This document shows positions 1 through 5,767 of a stretch of 7,217 nt of DNA, piece after piece. This DNA comes from Thomasclavelia spiroformis. GTDB lineage: Bacteria; Bacillota_I; Bacilli_A; Erysipelotrichales; Coprobacillaceae. The stretch covers positions 1 to 7,217 of the forward strand of contig JAGZCC010000086.1 in the NCBI GenBank assembly GCA_018369555.1, written 5' to 3'. The position numbers were made by a program, and so were the translations under genes. The notes under the pieces are model-generated. The model searched no databases, was not told the origin of the DNA, and saw nothing but the letters and a program-made list of their open reading frames with translations. How positions within the stretch are numbered: the first letter of the stretch is position 1; each line of letters opens with the position of its first letter.

Positions 1-1
1 T

Positions 2-700
2 AATGTAGTATATAATAATGCAAGTGCTTTACAAGTTGAAGTAAATAAAGCATTTGATAGACTTGTTAGTATCATGCAAAAATTAGAATTCTTCAAAGGA
101 GATAAAACAGCATTAAAAACATTTATTGATAAAGTTAATGATCTAGATTCAAATAAATATACCCAAGTAACATGGATACCACTTAATGAAGCCTTAACAG
201 CAGCAACTGTAGTATATAACGATGAAAATGCAATGCAAGAAGAAGTAAATAATGCATATAAAGGATTAGTAACAGCATTCTTAGACTTAAGATTAAAACC
301 TAATAAAGACTTATTAGAAGATTTAATCAACAAAGCAGAAAATATAAATCCTGCATCATATACTGCTGAAACTGTTAGAATATTAAATAGTGCATTAGAA
401 GATGCAACAGTAGTATTAAATAACGAAAATGTTGATCAAAAAGTTGTAAATGAAGCATATGTTATGTTAAATAATGCATTTGAAGGATTAGTAGCTGTTA
501 ATTCTGGAAATCCTACAACACCAAATCTTCCAATAAATTCAGCTGCACCAAATGATTCACAAGTAAATGTAAAACTTGGTGATACTACTGTTAGTGCTAA
601 AACAGGTGATGCTGCTGATTTCACTTGTGTAACAACTTTATGTGCTTCAATAGCAGCATTAGCATACTTAGCTGTAAGTAAAAAAAGAAAAGAAGATTAA
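2..700 (+). CDS. C-terminal part of a FIVAR-repeat, sortase-type cell-surface protein (5' partial)
   Basis: The reading frame is open from base 2 with no stop before the ATG at 74, so that ATG is internal and the gene begins outside the window. The 232 visible residues hold the end of one FIVAR-type helical module (about residues 1-25), then two full modules (about 35-100 and 101-165). Each module has the recurring pattern of L..LI.KA, T..TV..L..AL..A..V, and V..AY..L..AF.GL. A Gly/Pro/Asn-rich linker follows. The tail has SAKTGD, then about 19 hydrophobic residues, then KKRKED. This is the architecture of a sortase signal, but the usual LPxTG is replaced by SAKTG. FIVAR modules are spacers or sugar-binding parts of large secreted glycosidases and adhesins in gut Firmicutes. 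The catalytic or binding head is not visible, so the function of the whole protein cannot be named. It would sit on the cell wall or membrane. It is separated from the next genes by a terminator. Confidence 0.85.
   Translation, partial: NVVYNNASALQVEVNKAFDRLVSIMQKLEFFKGDKTALKTFIDKVNDLDSNKYTQVTWIPLNEALTAATVVYNDENAMQEEVNNAYKGLVTAFLDLRLKPNKDLLEDLINKAENINPASYTAETVRILNSALEDATVVLNNENVDQKVVNEAYVMLNNAFEGLVAVNSGNPTTPNLPINSAAPNDSQVNVKLGDTTVSAKTGDAADFTCVTTLCASIAALAYLAVSKKRKED
5..496 (+). repeat. Tandem FIVAR-coding repeat, period about 201-204 bp
   Basis: The word GTAGTA, preceded by an Asn/Thr codon and followed by an A/T-rich Tyr or Leu-Asn stretch, occurs at 5, 209 and 410. This gives spacings of 204 and 201 bp. 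Around each copy the encoded pattern is the same: A-T-V-V, then N-[DE]-N, V-N-x-A, and F-x-x-L. The copies are clearly diverged at the DNA level, so this is an old modular duplication and not a recent perfect repeat. The first copy is truncated by the window edge. Confidence 0.7.
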
Positions 701-711
701 AAAATAATTTT

Positions 712-742
712 AAAAGAAGAGTGTAAATTCACTCTTCTTTTA
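712..742 (+). terminator. Rho-independent terminator of the surface-protein gene
   Basis: A perfect 12-bp inverted repeat (712-723 with 730-741) encloses the 6-nt loop TAAATT. The right arm ends in TTTT and the left arm begins with AAAA, so it could work in either direction. It lies 11 nt after the stop codon of the surface-protein gene. Confidence 0.85.
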
Positions 743-761
743 TCACAAATGAGGGGTGCCA

Positions 762-1323
762 ATGAAGTTTTATAAAACAATACTTTTTGTATTAATTTCT
801 TTTATATTAATTGGGTATCAAAGTAAATCTAATGAAAATTTAGTAAATCGAACTATTATTGAACCTGAAACTAAACAAGAAAAAATTCAGAAACAAAAGA
901 AGTAAAAATTAAAACTTATCCACGAGATGCAACTCCAAGAGAAGTTACGACTATTACAATGGCATAATTAGAAGAAAAATTGCTAATAAGGAGATATTTG
1001 TAGTATCTTTTGAAACAACGTATTGTATGTATTGTAGAAGATTGCATAGTATATTAGATGATTATTTAAAAGAGTATTATGTGAGTATATATCAAGTTGT
1101 TCTTGATTTAGAAAATACTAAAGAGAAAGAAAATTTAGAAAAATACATAAGCATTTTGAAGAATTTTATACTCCACCAGGGGTTTTTATGTAAAAAAGGA
1201 AAAAATAAAAGTTATTTAGATACTTATACTTTAGGAATAGAAGAGGATGTTATTGATCAATGGATAAGAGAAAATCAAATTGATAAGAAAAATCATAAAA
1301 ATATTATTTACTGTAGTAGATAA
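762..1323 (+). pseudogene. Degraded thioredoxin-like lipoprotein gene (CxxC), multiple frameshifts and stops
   Basis: A Shine-Dalgarno-like GAGGGG (751-756) precedes ATG 762. This opens a 47-codon frame (stop 903-905) encoding a lysine-containing N-terminus, a hydrophobic stretch, and LIGYQS at the point where a lipobox LIGCQS is expected. The Tyr codon TAT (816-818) is one base away from Cys TGT. From about 899 the sequence continues in another frame (EVKIKTYPRDATP) to an in-frame TAA at 965-967. It continues again in a third frame from about 979 (IANKEIFVVSFETTYCMYC). The CMYC at 1024-1035 sits after a beta-strand-like VVSF, as in thioredoxin-fold proteins. Downstream, TPPGVF (a cis-proline-like motif, 1170-1187) is in yet another frame, and the frame with KKGKN resumes to the stop near 1323. 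The translated start at 1027 is therefore an artefact, as the protein would begin inside its own active site. The order of parts fits a small extracytoplasmic thiol-disulfide or bacteriocin-accessory-like thioredoxin lipoprotein. The exact family is uncertain. No terminator follows. Confidence 0.7.
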
Positions 1324-1436
1324 TAATATTTAGTAATAGTTTGATTAAGTATAGATTATAATTTAGTTTTTATTTTAATTTTATTATAAAAATGTTTAAT
1401 TAAATAAACAAATAATTTAATTTATTAAAATTTTAA
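1324..1436. other. Extremely A+T-rich spacer, no gene seen
   Basis: Between the end of the degraded thioredoxin-like gene and the -35 box lie about 110 bases made almost only of A and T. No open frame has a ribosome-binding site and I see no stable GC-containing hairpin. The A and T tracts just upstream of the promoter could act as an UP element; this is inference. Confidence 0.5.
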
Positions 1437-1465
1437 TTGATTTTTGAATCTTTATTATATATAAT
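1437..1465 (+). promoter_or_regulatory. Sigma-A promoter of the polyamine operon
   Basis: TTGATT at 1437-1442 is one base from the consensus -35 hexamer. After a 17-nt spacer comes a perfect -10 hexamer TATAAT at 1460-1465. Transcription would start near 1471-1473, which leaves an unusually long untranslated leader of about 340 nt before speD. The promoter rests on sequence match alone, but hexamers and spacing are both near ideal. Confidence 0.75.
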
Positions 1466-1471
1466 CTAGTT

Positions 1472-1813
1472 ATGCAAAAAGTTTTTTTGTAAGAATTTTT
1501 GACTACTCATTAAATGAGGCAAAGCCATACGGACAGCTGGGTCAAATGCCGGATTGGCAACTTTGTTGCCTTATTGATAGAACGAAAGTTCAAATTTTAT
1601 AAGTAGATATTTAGAAATAAATATTGAGTTGGTAACTATACAACCGTGTGCTAAGGCACATCACACTTGTGAAACAATCAATAAGAGTAGTAAAAGTAAT
1701 TCTTGCTATATAGACTCTAGAATTAAAAATGTTTTTAAATTAGTTTGTTACATTGTATTGATACTCAAGTGGGAGCACCTGCTTGAGTTTTTTTGTAAAG
1801 AAGGGAAAATAAA
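1472..1813 (+). ncRNA. Structured 5' leader of the speD operon, candidate riboswitch or attenuator (unknown class)
   Basis: The leader contains a local island of mixed base composition inside A+T-rich DNA. Visible helices are CUCAU/AUGAG (1506-1510/1514-1518), GCCA..CGG with CCG..UGGC (1524-1533/1549-1558), GGCAAC/GUUGCC with loop UUU (1556-1561/1565-1570), GAAC/GUUC with a GAAA loop (1580-1583/1588-1591), AUAUUUA/UAAAUAU with a GAAA loop (1607-1613/1618-1624), and GUGUGC/GCACAU (1646-1651/1656-1661). GGCAAAG (1518-1524) can instead pair with CUUUGUU (1561-1567), which excludes the GGCAAC hairpin, so alternative folds exist. The leader ends in a strong intrinsic terminator placed before speD. 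Promoter, folded domain, terminator and first gene in this order is the layout of transcription-attenuating riboswitches. I find no signature of T-box, SAM-I, ykkC/guanidine-I, lysine, TPP or cobalamin elements. The ligand is unknown; a polyamine, agmatine, arginine, AdoMet or a relative would fit the genes. Base pairs were found by eye. Confidence 0.6.
1763..1794 (+). terminator. Intrinsic terminator in the leader (attenuator) just before speD
   Basis: The arms 1763-1773 and 1778-1788 form an 11-bp stem (nine Watson-Crick pairs and two G-U pairs) around the tetraloop AGCA. A run of seven T residues (1788-1794) follows. It lies between the operon promoter and its first gene, so it makes sense only if read-through is regulated. 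Two upstream segments could disrupt it by pairing with its left arm: CACUUG (1664-1669) with CAAGUG (1766-1771), and UUGAGU (1624-1629) with ACUCAA (1763-1768). Confidence 0.88.
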
Positions 1814-2599
1814 ATGAATGAAAAGTTAAAATTGTATGGTTTCAATAATTTAACTAAATCTTTAAGCTTTAATATTTATGATGTTTGTTATGCTAAAAGT
1901 CAACGTGAGCAAAAAGATTATATTGCTTATATCGATGAGCAATATAACTCCAAACGTTTGACTGATATATTGTATGAAGTTGCTAAAATGATTGGAGCTC
2001 ATGTATTAAATGTATCAAAGCAAGATTATGATCCCCAAGGTGCTAGTGTTACCATGCTTTTGGCTGAAAATAATATGTTAGAAAGTCGCCAGGGTGAAAT
2101 GAAAGAAGTAGATGAACGAATTATTTTAGCTCATCTAGATAAAAGTCATATTACAGTACACACATATCCAGAATATCATCCCGAAACTAGTATTGCGACT
2201 TTTCGCGTAGATATTGATGTCTCTACTTGTGGAGAAATTTCGCCATTATCAACATTAGATTTTTTAATTGGTAGTTTTGATTCAGATATTATTACAATGG
2301 ATTATCGAATACGTGGTTTTACTCGAGATATTAAGGGAAAAAAATTATTTATGGATAATCCAATGAGTTCAATACAACAATTTATTGATCCAAAAATATT
2401 AAATAAGTATGACGCAACTGATATTAACATGTATCAAGCCAATTTATTTCATACAAAGATGTTGATTAAAGAAATTGACTTACAAAATTATTTATTTAAA
2501 ACAGATATATATGAATTACCTCCAAAAGTGAGGTTGGAGATAACTAATAACTTACGTCAAGAAATGATTGAAATTTATAGTGGAAGTAATATTTTTTAG
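1814..2599 (+). CDS. speD: S-adenosylmethionine decarboxylase proenzyme, long E. coli-type
   Basis: This enzyme decarboxylates S-adenosylmethionine to decarboxylated AdoMet, the aminopropyl donor for SpeE, in the cytoplasm. The 261-residue length and the sequence match the long gammaproteobacterial SpeD (about 264 residues), not the short Bacillus or Thermotoga form of about 125-130. The opening KLKLYGFNNLTKSLSF is almost identical to the E. coli protein as I recall it. The self-cleavage motif DKSHITVHTYPE places processing at Lys110/Ser111, so Ser111 would become the pyruvoyl cofactor. Cys139 in DVSTCG corresponds to the catalytic Cys140 of E. coli. YRIRGFTRDI and FHTKML are further family blocks. 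The start is set by AAGAAGGGA (1799-1807) before the ATG. It is the first gene of the operon and lies directly behind the attenuator, so leader read-through should control it and everything downstream. The next start follows after 9 nt. Confidence 0.96.
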   Translation: MNEKLKLYGFNNLTKSLSFNIYDVCYAKSQREQKDYIAYIDEQYNSKRLTDILYEVAKMIGAHVLNVSKQDYDPQGASVTMLLAENNMLESRQGEMKEVDERIILAHLDKSHITVHTYPEYHPETSIATFRVDIDVSTCGEISPLSTLDFLIGSFDSDIITMDYRIRGFTRDIKGKKLFMDNPMSSIQQFIDPKILNKYDATDINMYQANLFHTKMLIKEIDLQNYLFKTDIYELPPKVRLEITNNLRQEMIEIYSGSNIF

Positions 2600-2603
2600 G
2601 AGG
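2598..2603 (+). promoter_or_regulatory. Ribosome binding site of speA, overlapping the speD stop codon
   Basis: A perfect AGGAGG lies 5 nt before the speA ATG at 2609 and shares two bases with the speD TAG (2597-2599). Ribosomes ending speD therefore stop on the speA entry site, which favours coupled translation. Confidence 0.8.
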
Positions 2604-2608
2604 CTACA

Positions 2609-4066
2609 ATGAAATTAGATCAAAGTAGAATGCCCATCTATGAGGCATTACAGCAAATGAAACGAGATCGTTTAGTACCTTTTGATGTTCCTGGGCATAA
2701 ACATGGTAAAGGAAATCCTGAATTAACAAATTTTTTAGGTGAAAAATGCATGAGTGTTGATGTTAATTCAATGAAACCATTAGATAATCTATGTCATCCA
2801 GTTTCAGTAATTAAAGAAGCTGAGCAATTAGTAGCTGATGCCTTTAATGCGGCTCATGCATTCTTTATGGTTGGAGGAACGACATCATCGGTCCAAAGTA
2901 TGATCATGGCTAGTGTTAAAGCCGGAGAAAAAATTATTATGCCACGAAATGTTCATCGTAGTGCAATTAATGCAATGATTCTAACTGGTGCGATTCCTAT
3001 TTATGTAAATCCTGAAGTTGATAAACGTTTAGGGATTTCATTAGGTATGTCAATTAATCAAGTAAAACAAGCAATTATTGGTAATCCTGATGCTAAAGCA
3101 ATTTTAGTTAATAATCCAACTTATTATGGGATTTGTTCAAATTTAAAGGAAATTGTTAGATTAGCTCATGAACATAACATGTTAGTGTTAGTTGATGAAG
3201 CTCACGGGACTCATTTTTATTTTAGTGATGATTTACCAATGTCAGCAATGGAAGCAGGAGCTGATATGGCAAGTGTTAGTATGCATAAATCAGGTGGTAG
3301 TTTGACTCAAAGTTCTTTTTTGCTTTTAGGACCAAATATAAATCCTGATTATGTACGCCAGATTATTAATTTAACGCAGACAACGAGTGGGTCATATTTA
3401 TTAATGGCGAGTTTAGATATGTCGCGAAAAAATTTAGCATTGAATGGAAAAGAAATTTTTGAAAAAGTTAGATACCTTGCTAAATATGCACGTAAAGAAA
3501 TAAATCAAATTGGTGATTATTATGCTTATTGTAAAGAATTAATCAATGGAGATAGTGTTTATGACTTTGATGTTACTAAACTGTCTATTTTTACTTTAGA
3601 TGTTGGATTAGCGGGAATTGAAGTATATGACATATTACGTGATGAATATGGGATCCAAATTGAATTTGGTGATATTGGAAATGTATTAGCTTATCTTTCA
3701 GTTGGAGATAGTGAGGCAAATATTGAGCGTTTAGTTGGAGCGCTTTCAGAAATTCGCAGAAGATTTAAAAAAGATCGTAGTGGTATGCTTGATCATGAAT
3801 ATATTAATCCCGAGGTAGTTATTTCACCACAAGATGCCTTTTATGGTGAAAAAGAATCATTGCCATTAATGCAAGGTGGTAATCGAGTTTGTAGTGAATT
3901 TGTAATGTGTTATCCGCCAGGAATTCCAATTTTAGCACCAGGAGAAAAAATAACTAAAGAAATTTTGAATTATATTCTATATGCTAAAGATAAAGGTTGT
4001 TTTATGACCGGACCGGAGGATATGGAAATAAATAATCTTAACGTTTTAAAGGAAGAGGTGAAATAA
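2609..4066 (+). CDS. speA: Biosynthetic arginine decarboxylase, PLP fold-type I (Orn/Lys/Arg decarboxylase family)
   Basis: The likely reaction is arginine to agmatine plus CO2, feeding agmatinase encoded two genes downstream. The 485-residue protein matches the Bacillus SpeA type in length and layout. The N-terminal substrate loop has VPGHKHGKG (residues 27-35). The cofactor domain has VGGTTSS (88-94), PRNVHRSAI (112-120) and LVDEAHG, with Asp196 expected to contact the PLP pyridine nitrogen. SMHKSGGSLTQSS has Lys227 as the Schiff-base lysine. The C-terminal domain has YPPGIPILAPGE, a hallmark of the family. This fold is unrelated to the large alanine-racemase-type SpeA of E. coli. Ornithine and lysine decarboxylases belong to the same family, so substrate choice is inferred mainly from the neighbouring agmatinase. 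The stop codon overlaps the speE start by one base (TAATG), with GGAAGAGG at 4051-4058 serving speE. Confidence 0.93.
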   Translation: MKLDQSRMPIYEALQQMKRDRLVPFDVPGHKHGKGNPELTNFLGEKCMSVDVNSMKPLDNLCHPVSVIKEAEQLVADAFNAAHAFFMVGGTTSSVQSMIMASVKAGEKIIMPRNVHRSAINAMILTGAIPIYVNPEVDKRLGISLGMSINQVKQAIIGNPDAKAILVNNPTYYGICSNLKEIVRLAHEHNMLVLVDEAHGTHFYFSDDLPMSAMEAGADMASVSMHKSGGSLTQSSFLLLGPNINPDYVRQIINLTQTTSGSYLLMASLDMSRKNLALNGKEIFEKVRYLAKYARKEINQIGDYYAYCKELINGDSVYDFDVTKLSIFTLDVGLAGIEVYDILRDEYGIQIEFGDIGNVLAYLSVGDSEANIERLVGALSEIRRRFKKDRSGMLDHEYINPEVVISPQDAFYGEKESLPLMQGGNRVCSEFVMCYPPGIPILAPGEKITKEILNYILYAKDKGCFMTGPEDMEINNLNVLKEEVK

Positions 4067-4917
4067 TGGAATTGTGGTTTAGTGAAAGACATACTAAAGG
4101 TGTTAAGTTTTCAATCAAAGTTGATCGTCAGTTGTTTAGTGGTCATAGTGAATTTCAAAGGATTGATATATTTGATTCTAAAGAATTTGGACGTTTTTTA
4201 GCATTAGATGGTTATATGATGTTAACAGAAAAAGATGAATTCATTTATCATGAAATGATTGTTCATGTTCCTATGGCAGTACATCCTAATGTAAAAAAAG
4301 TTTTAGTTATAGGTGCCGGTGATGGTGGTGTGATTCGTGAATTATGCCGTTATGAAACAATTGAAACAATTGATATGGTAGAAATTGATGAATTAGTTGT
4401 TGAGGTCAGTAAAAAATATTTACCAACTACAGCATGTTGTTTTGATGATCCGCGATTAAATATATATTATCAAGATGGCTTAAAATTTGTTCGTACTAAA
4501 GAAAATGAATATGATTTAATTATTGTTGATTCAACAGATCCATTTGGACCAGGTGAAGGACTTTTTACAAAAGAATTTTATGGGAACTGCTTTAAAGCAT
4601 TAAATGAAACGGGAATTATGGTAAATCAGCATGAAAGTCCATTTTATCAAGATGATGCTGTTGCAATGCAACGTGCTCATAAACGAATTGTTGAAAGTTT
4701 CCCAATTTCTAGAGTATATCAAGCGCATATTCCAACTTATCCTTCAGGACATTGGTTATTTGGTTTTGCTTCCAAAAAATATCATCCAATCAAGGATTTT
4801 CAAAAGACAAAATGGAATGCTCGAGGAATGCAAACTAGATATTATAATACCGGAATACATGTAGGAGCATTTGCTTTGCCAAATTATGTTGAGGAGTTAC
4901 TTAGAGATGTGGAATAA
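4066..4917 (+). CDS. speE: Spermidine synthase (putrescine or agmatine aminopropyltransferase)
   Basis: This enzyme transfers the aminopropyl group of decarboxylated AdoMet to an amine acceptor, normally putrescine, giving spermidine and methylthioadenosine. The 283 residues match the bacterial family (about 275-290). A short N-terminal beta domain includes LALDGYMMLTEKDEFIYHEM (45-64). The Rossmann methyltransferase-like core has VIGAGDGGVIRE (81-92), the acidic VEIDE (105-109) for the nucleoside, and YQDG (135-138). DSTDPFGPGEGLF (155-167) carries the expected catalytic Asp155 and the gatekeeping loop. NQHESPFY (187-194) and IPTYPSG (222-228) line the acceptor site in relatives. These motifs do not tell putrescine from agmatine as acceptor. 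Its start shares one base with the speA stop, and its last 11 bases overlap the preferred speB start, so translation is probably coupled on both sides. Confidence 0.94.
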   Translation: MELWFSERHTKGVKFSIKVDRQLFSGHSEFQRIDIFDSKEFGRFLALDGYMMLTEKDEFIYHEMIVHVPMAVHPNVKKVLVIGAGDGGVIRELCRYETIETIDMVEIDELVVEVSKKYLPTTACCFDDPRLNIYYQDGLKFVRTKENEYDLIIVDSTDPFGPGEGLFTKEFYGNCFKALNETGIMVNQHESPFYQDDAVAMQRAHKRIVESFPISRVYQAHIPTYPSGHWLFGFASKKYHPIKDFQKTKWNARGMQTRYYNTGIHVGAFALPNYVEELLRDVE

Positions 4918-5767
4918 AAATATTGAAACTTTTATTGGTTTAGACGCTTCTTTTGAAGAAGCAAGTTGTGTAATTTTTGGGGCTCCAATGGATAGTACTA
5001 CATCCTATCGCCCAGGAACCAGATTTGCTTCAAGTGCGATCCGTAAGGAATCTTTTGGTATCGAAACCTATAGTCCTTATCAAGATAAAGATTTAGAAGA
5101 TATTAGTGTTTTCGATGGTGGTGATTTAGAATTGCCATTTGGAAATCCTCGTAAAGCCTTAGATATGATTAAAGAGACAACTAAAAAAATTATCGATGCC
5201 AATAAATTACCATGTATGATCGGTGGTGAACACTTAGTTAGTTTAGGGGCTATTGAAGCTGCATACGAAAAATATCCAGATTTACGAATTATTCACTTTG
5301 ATGCCCATACTGATTTACGTGATGAATATCTTGGAGAAAAATTATCTCATGCTTCAGTAATTAGAAGAGCTTATGATTTAGTTGGTGATCATAGAATTTA
5401 TCAATTTGGTATTCGTAGCGGTGAACGAACTGAGTTTTATTGGGCTAAAGAACATACATTTTTAAATAAATTTAATTTTAATAATTTAGAACTAGCAATT
5501 AAAGAAAGTCAAGGGTATCCAGTCTATTTTACAATTGATCTTGATGTATTAGATCCTAGTGTTTTTCCAGGAACTGGAACACCAGAAGCAGGTGGTGTTA
5601 ATTTTCATGAGTTATTAGATGCAATCATTAAAGTAAGTTCATTAAATGTAGTAGCGATGGATATTAATGAACTATCACCAATTTATGATTCAAGTGGCGC
5701 TTCAACAGCGATAGCTTGTAAAGTATTAAGAGAATTATTATTAGCAATGAATAAAGGAGAGAAATAA
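4907..5767 (+). CDS. speB: Agmatinase family ureohydrolase (agmatinase or N1-aminopropylagmatine ureohydrolase)
   Basis: This family hydrolyses agmatine to putrescine and urea. Some relatives act on aminopropylagmatine and release spermidine. The chosen ATG at 4907 has GAGGAG (4891-4896) ten bases upstream and gives 286 residues, close to Bacillus SpeB (290). An in-frame ATG at 4871 would add 12 residues unlike the family and lacks a good ribosome site. Binuclear manganese ligands are visible: His109 in GGEHL, Asp132, His134 and Asp136 in FDAHTDLR, and Asp211 and Asp213 in TIDLDVLDP. GTGTPEAGG (222-230) and the SYRPGTRF segment (33-40) are also typical. The gene overlaps the end of speE by 11 nt and directly abuts the next start (TAAATG). 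With speA in the same operon, agmatine supply is assured. Which guanidino substrate it prefers cannot be read from the sequence. Confidence 0.92.
   Translation: MWNKNIETFIGLDASFEEASCVIFGAPMDSTTSYRPGTRFASSAIRKESFGIETYSPYQDKDLEDISVFDGGDLELPFGNPRKALDMIKETTKKIIDANKLPCMIGGEHLVSLGAIEAAYEKYPDLRIIHFDAHTDLRDEYLGEKLSHASVIRRAYDLVGDHRIYQFGIRSGERTEFYWAKEHTFLNKFNFNNLELAIKESQGYPVYFTIDLDVLDPSVFPGTGTPEAGGVNFHELLDAIIKVSSLNVVAMDINELSPIYDSSGASTAIACKVLRELLLAMNKGEK

Noticed and set aside
436..624. A 62-codon minus-strand frame inside the FIVAR gene
   Set aside because: It is antisense to a clearly coding repeat region and has no ribosome site or recognisable product.
1027..1323. An intact 98-residue protein starting at 1027
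   Set aside because: The start falls between the two Cys codons of the CMYC motif and has no ribosome site. The same frame continues upstream with thioredoxin-like sequence, so it is a fragment of the broken gene.
1501..1592. Leader core as a known riboswitch class (c-di-GMP-I, SAM-I, T-box, ykkC)
   Set aside because: GCAAAGCC followed by GCCGG..UGGC recalls part of the c-di-GMP-I aptamer, but the GGGAC before it and the first GCAAACC strand are missing. GGCAAC recalls SAM-I, but the rest is absent. No T-box UGGNACCGCG and no ykkC core were found. A covariance-model search would settle this.
1514..1606. A 30-codon ATG frame (MRQSHTDSW...) and a 6-codon ATG frame at 1472-1492 as possible leader peptides
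   Set aside because: Neither has a Shine-Dalgarno sequence, and the longer one lies inside the folded core. There is no run of regulatory codons such as Arg or Met. The short one starts at the predicted transcript end, so leaderless translation cannot be fully excluded.
1629..1817. A 62-codon frame from TTG that runs through the leader and overlaps the speD start (ATGA)
   Set aside because: It has no ribosome-binding site and a non-ATG start, runs through the terminator hairpin, and its composition is not protein-like. It is best seen as chance read-through of the leader RNA.
4631..4864. A 77-codon plus-strand frame inside speE
   Set aside because: It is a shadow frame within a strongly conserved enzyme gene and has no recognisable motifs. 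The same holds for the frame at 6279-6470 inside the dehydrogenase gene.
4871..4906. An upstream start for speB adding 12 residues
   Set aside because: The extra residues lie wholly within the end of speE and do not resemble agmatinase N-termini. The ATG at 4907 has the better-placed GAGGAG.
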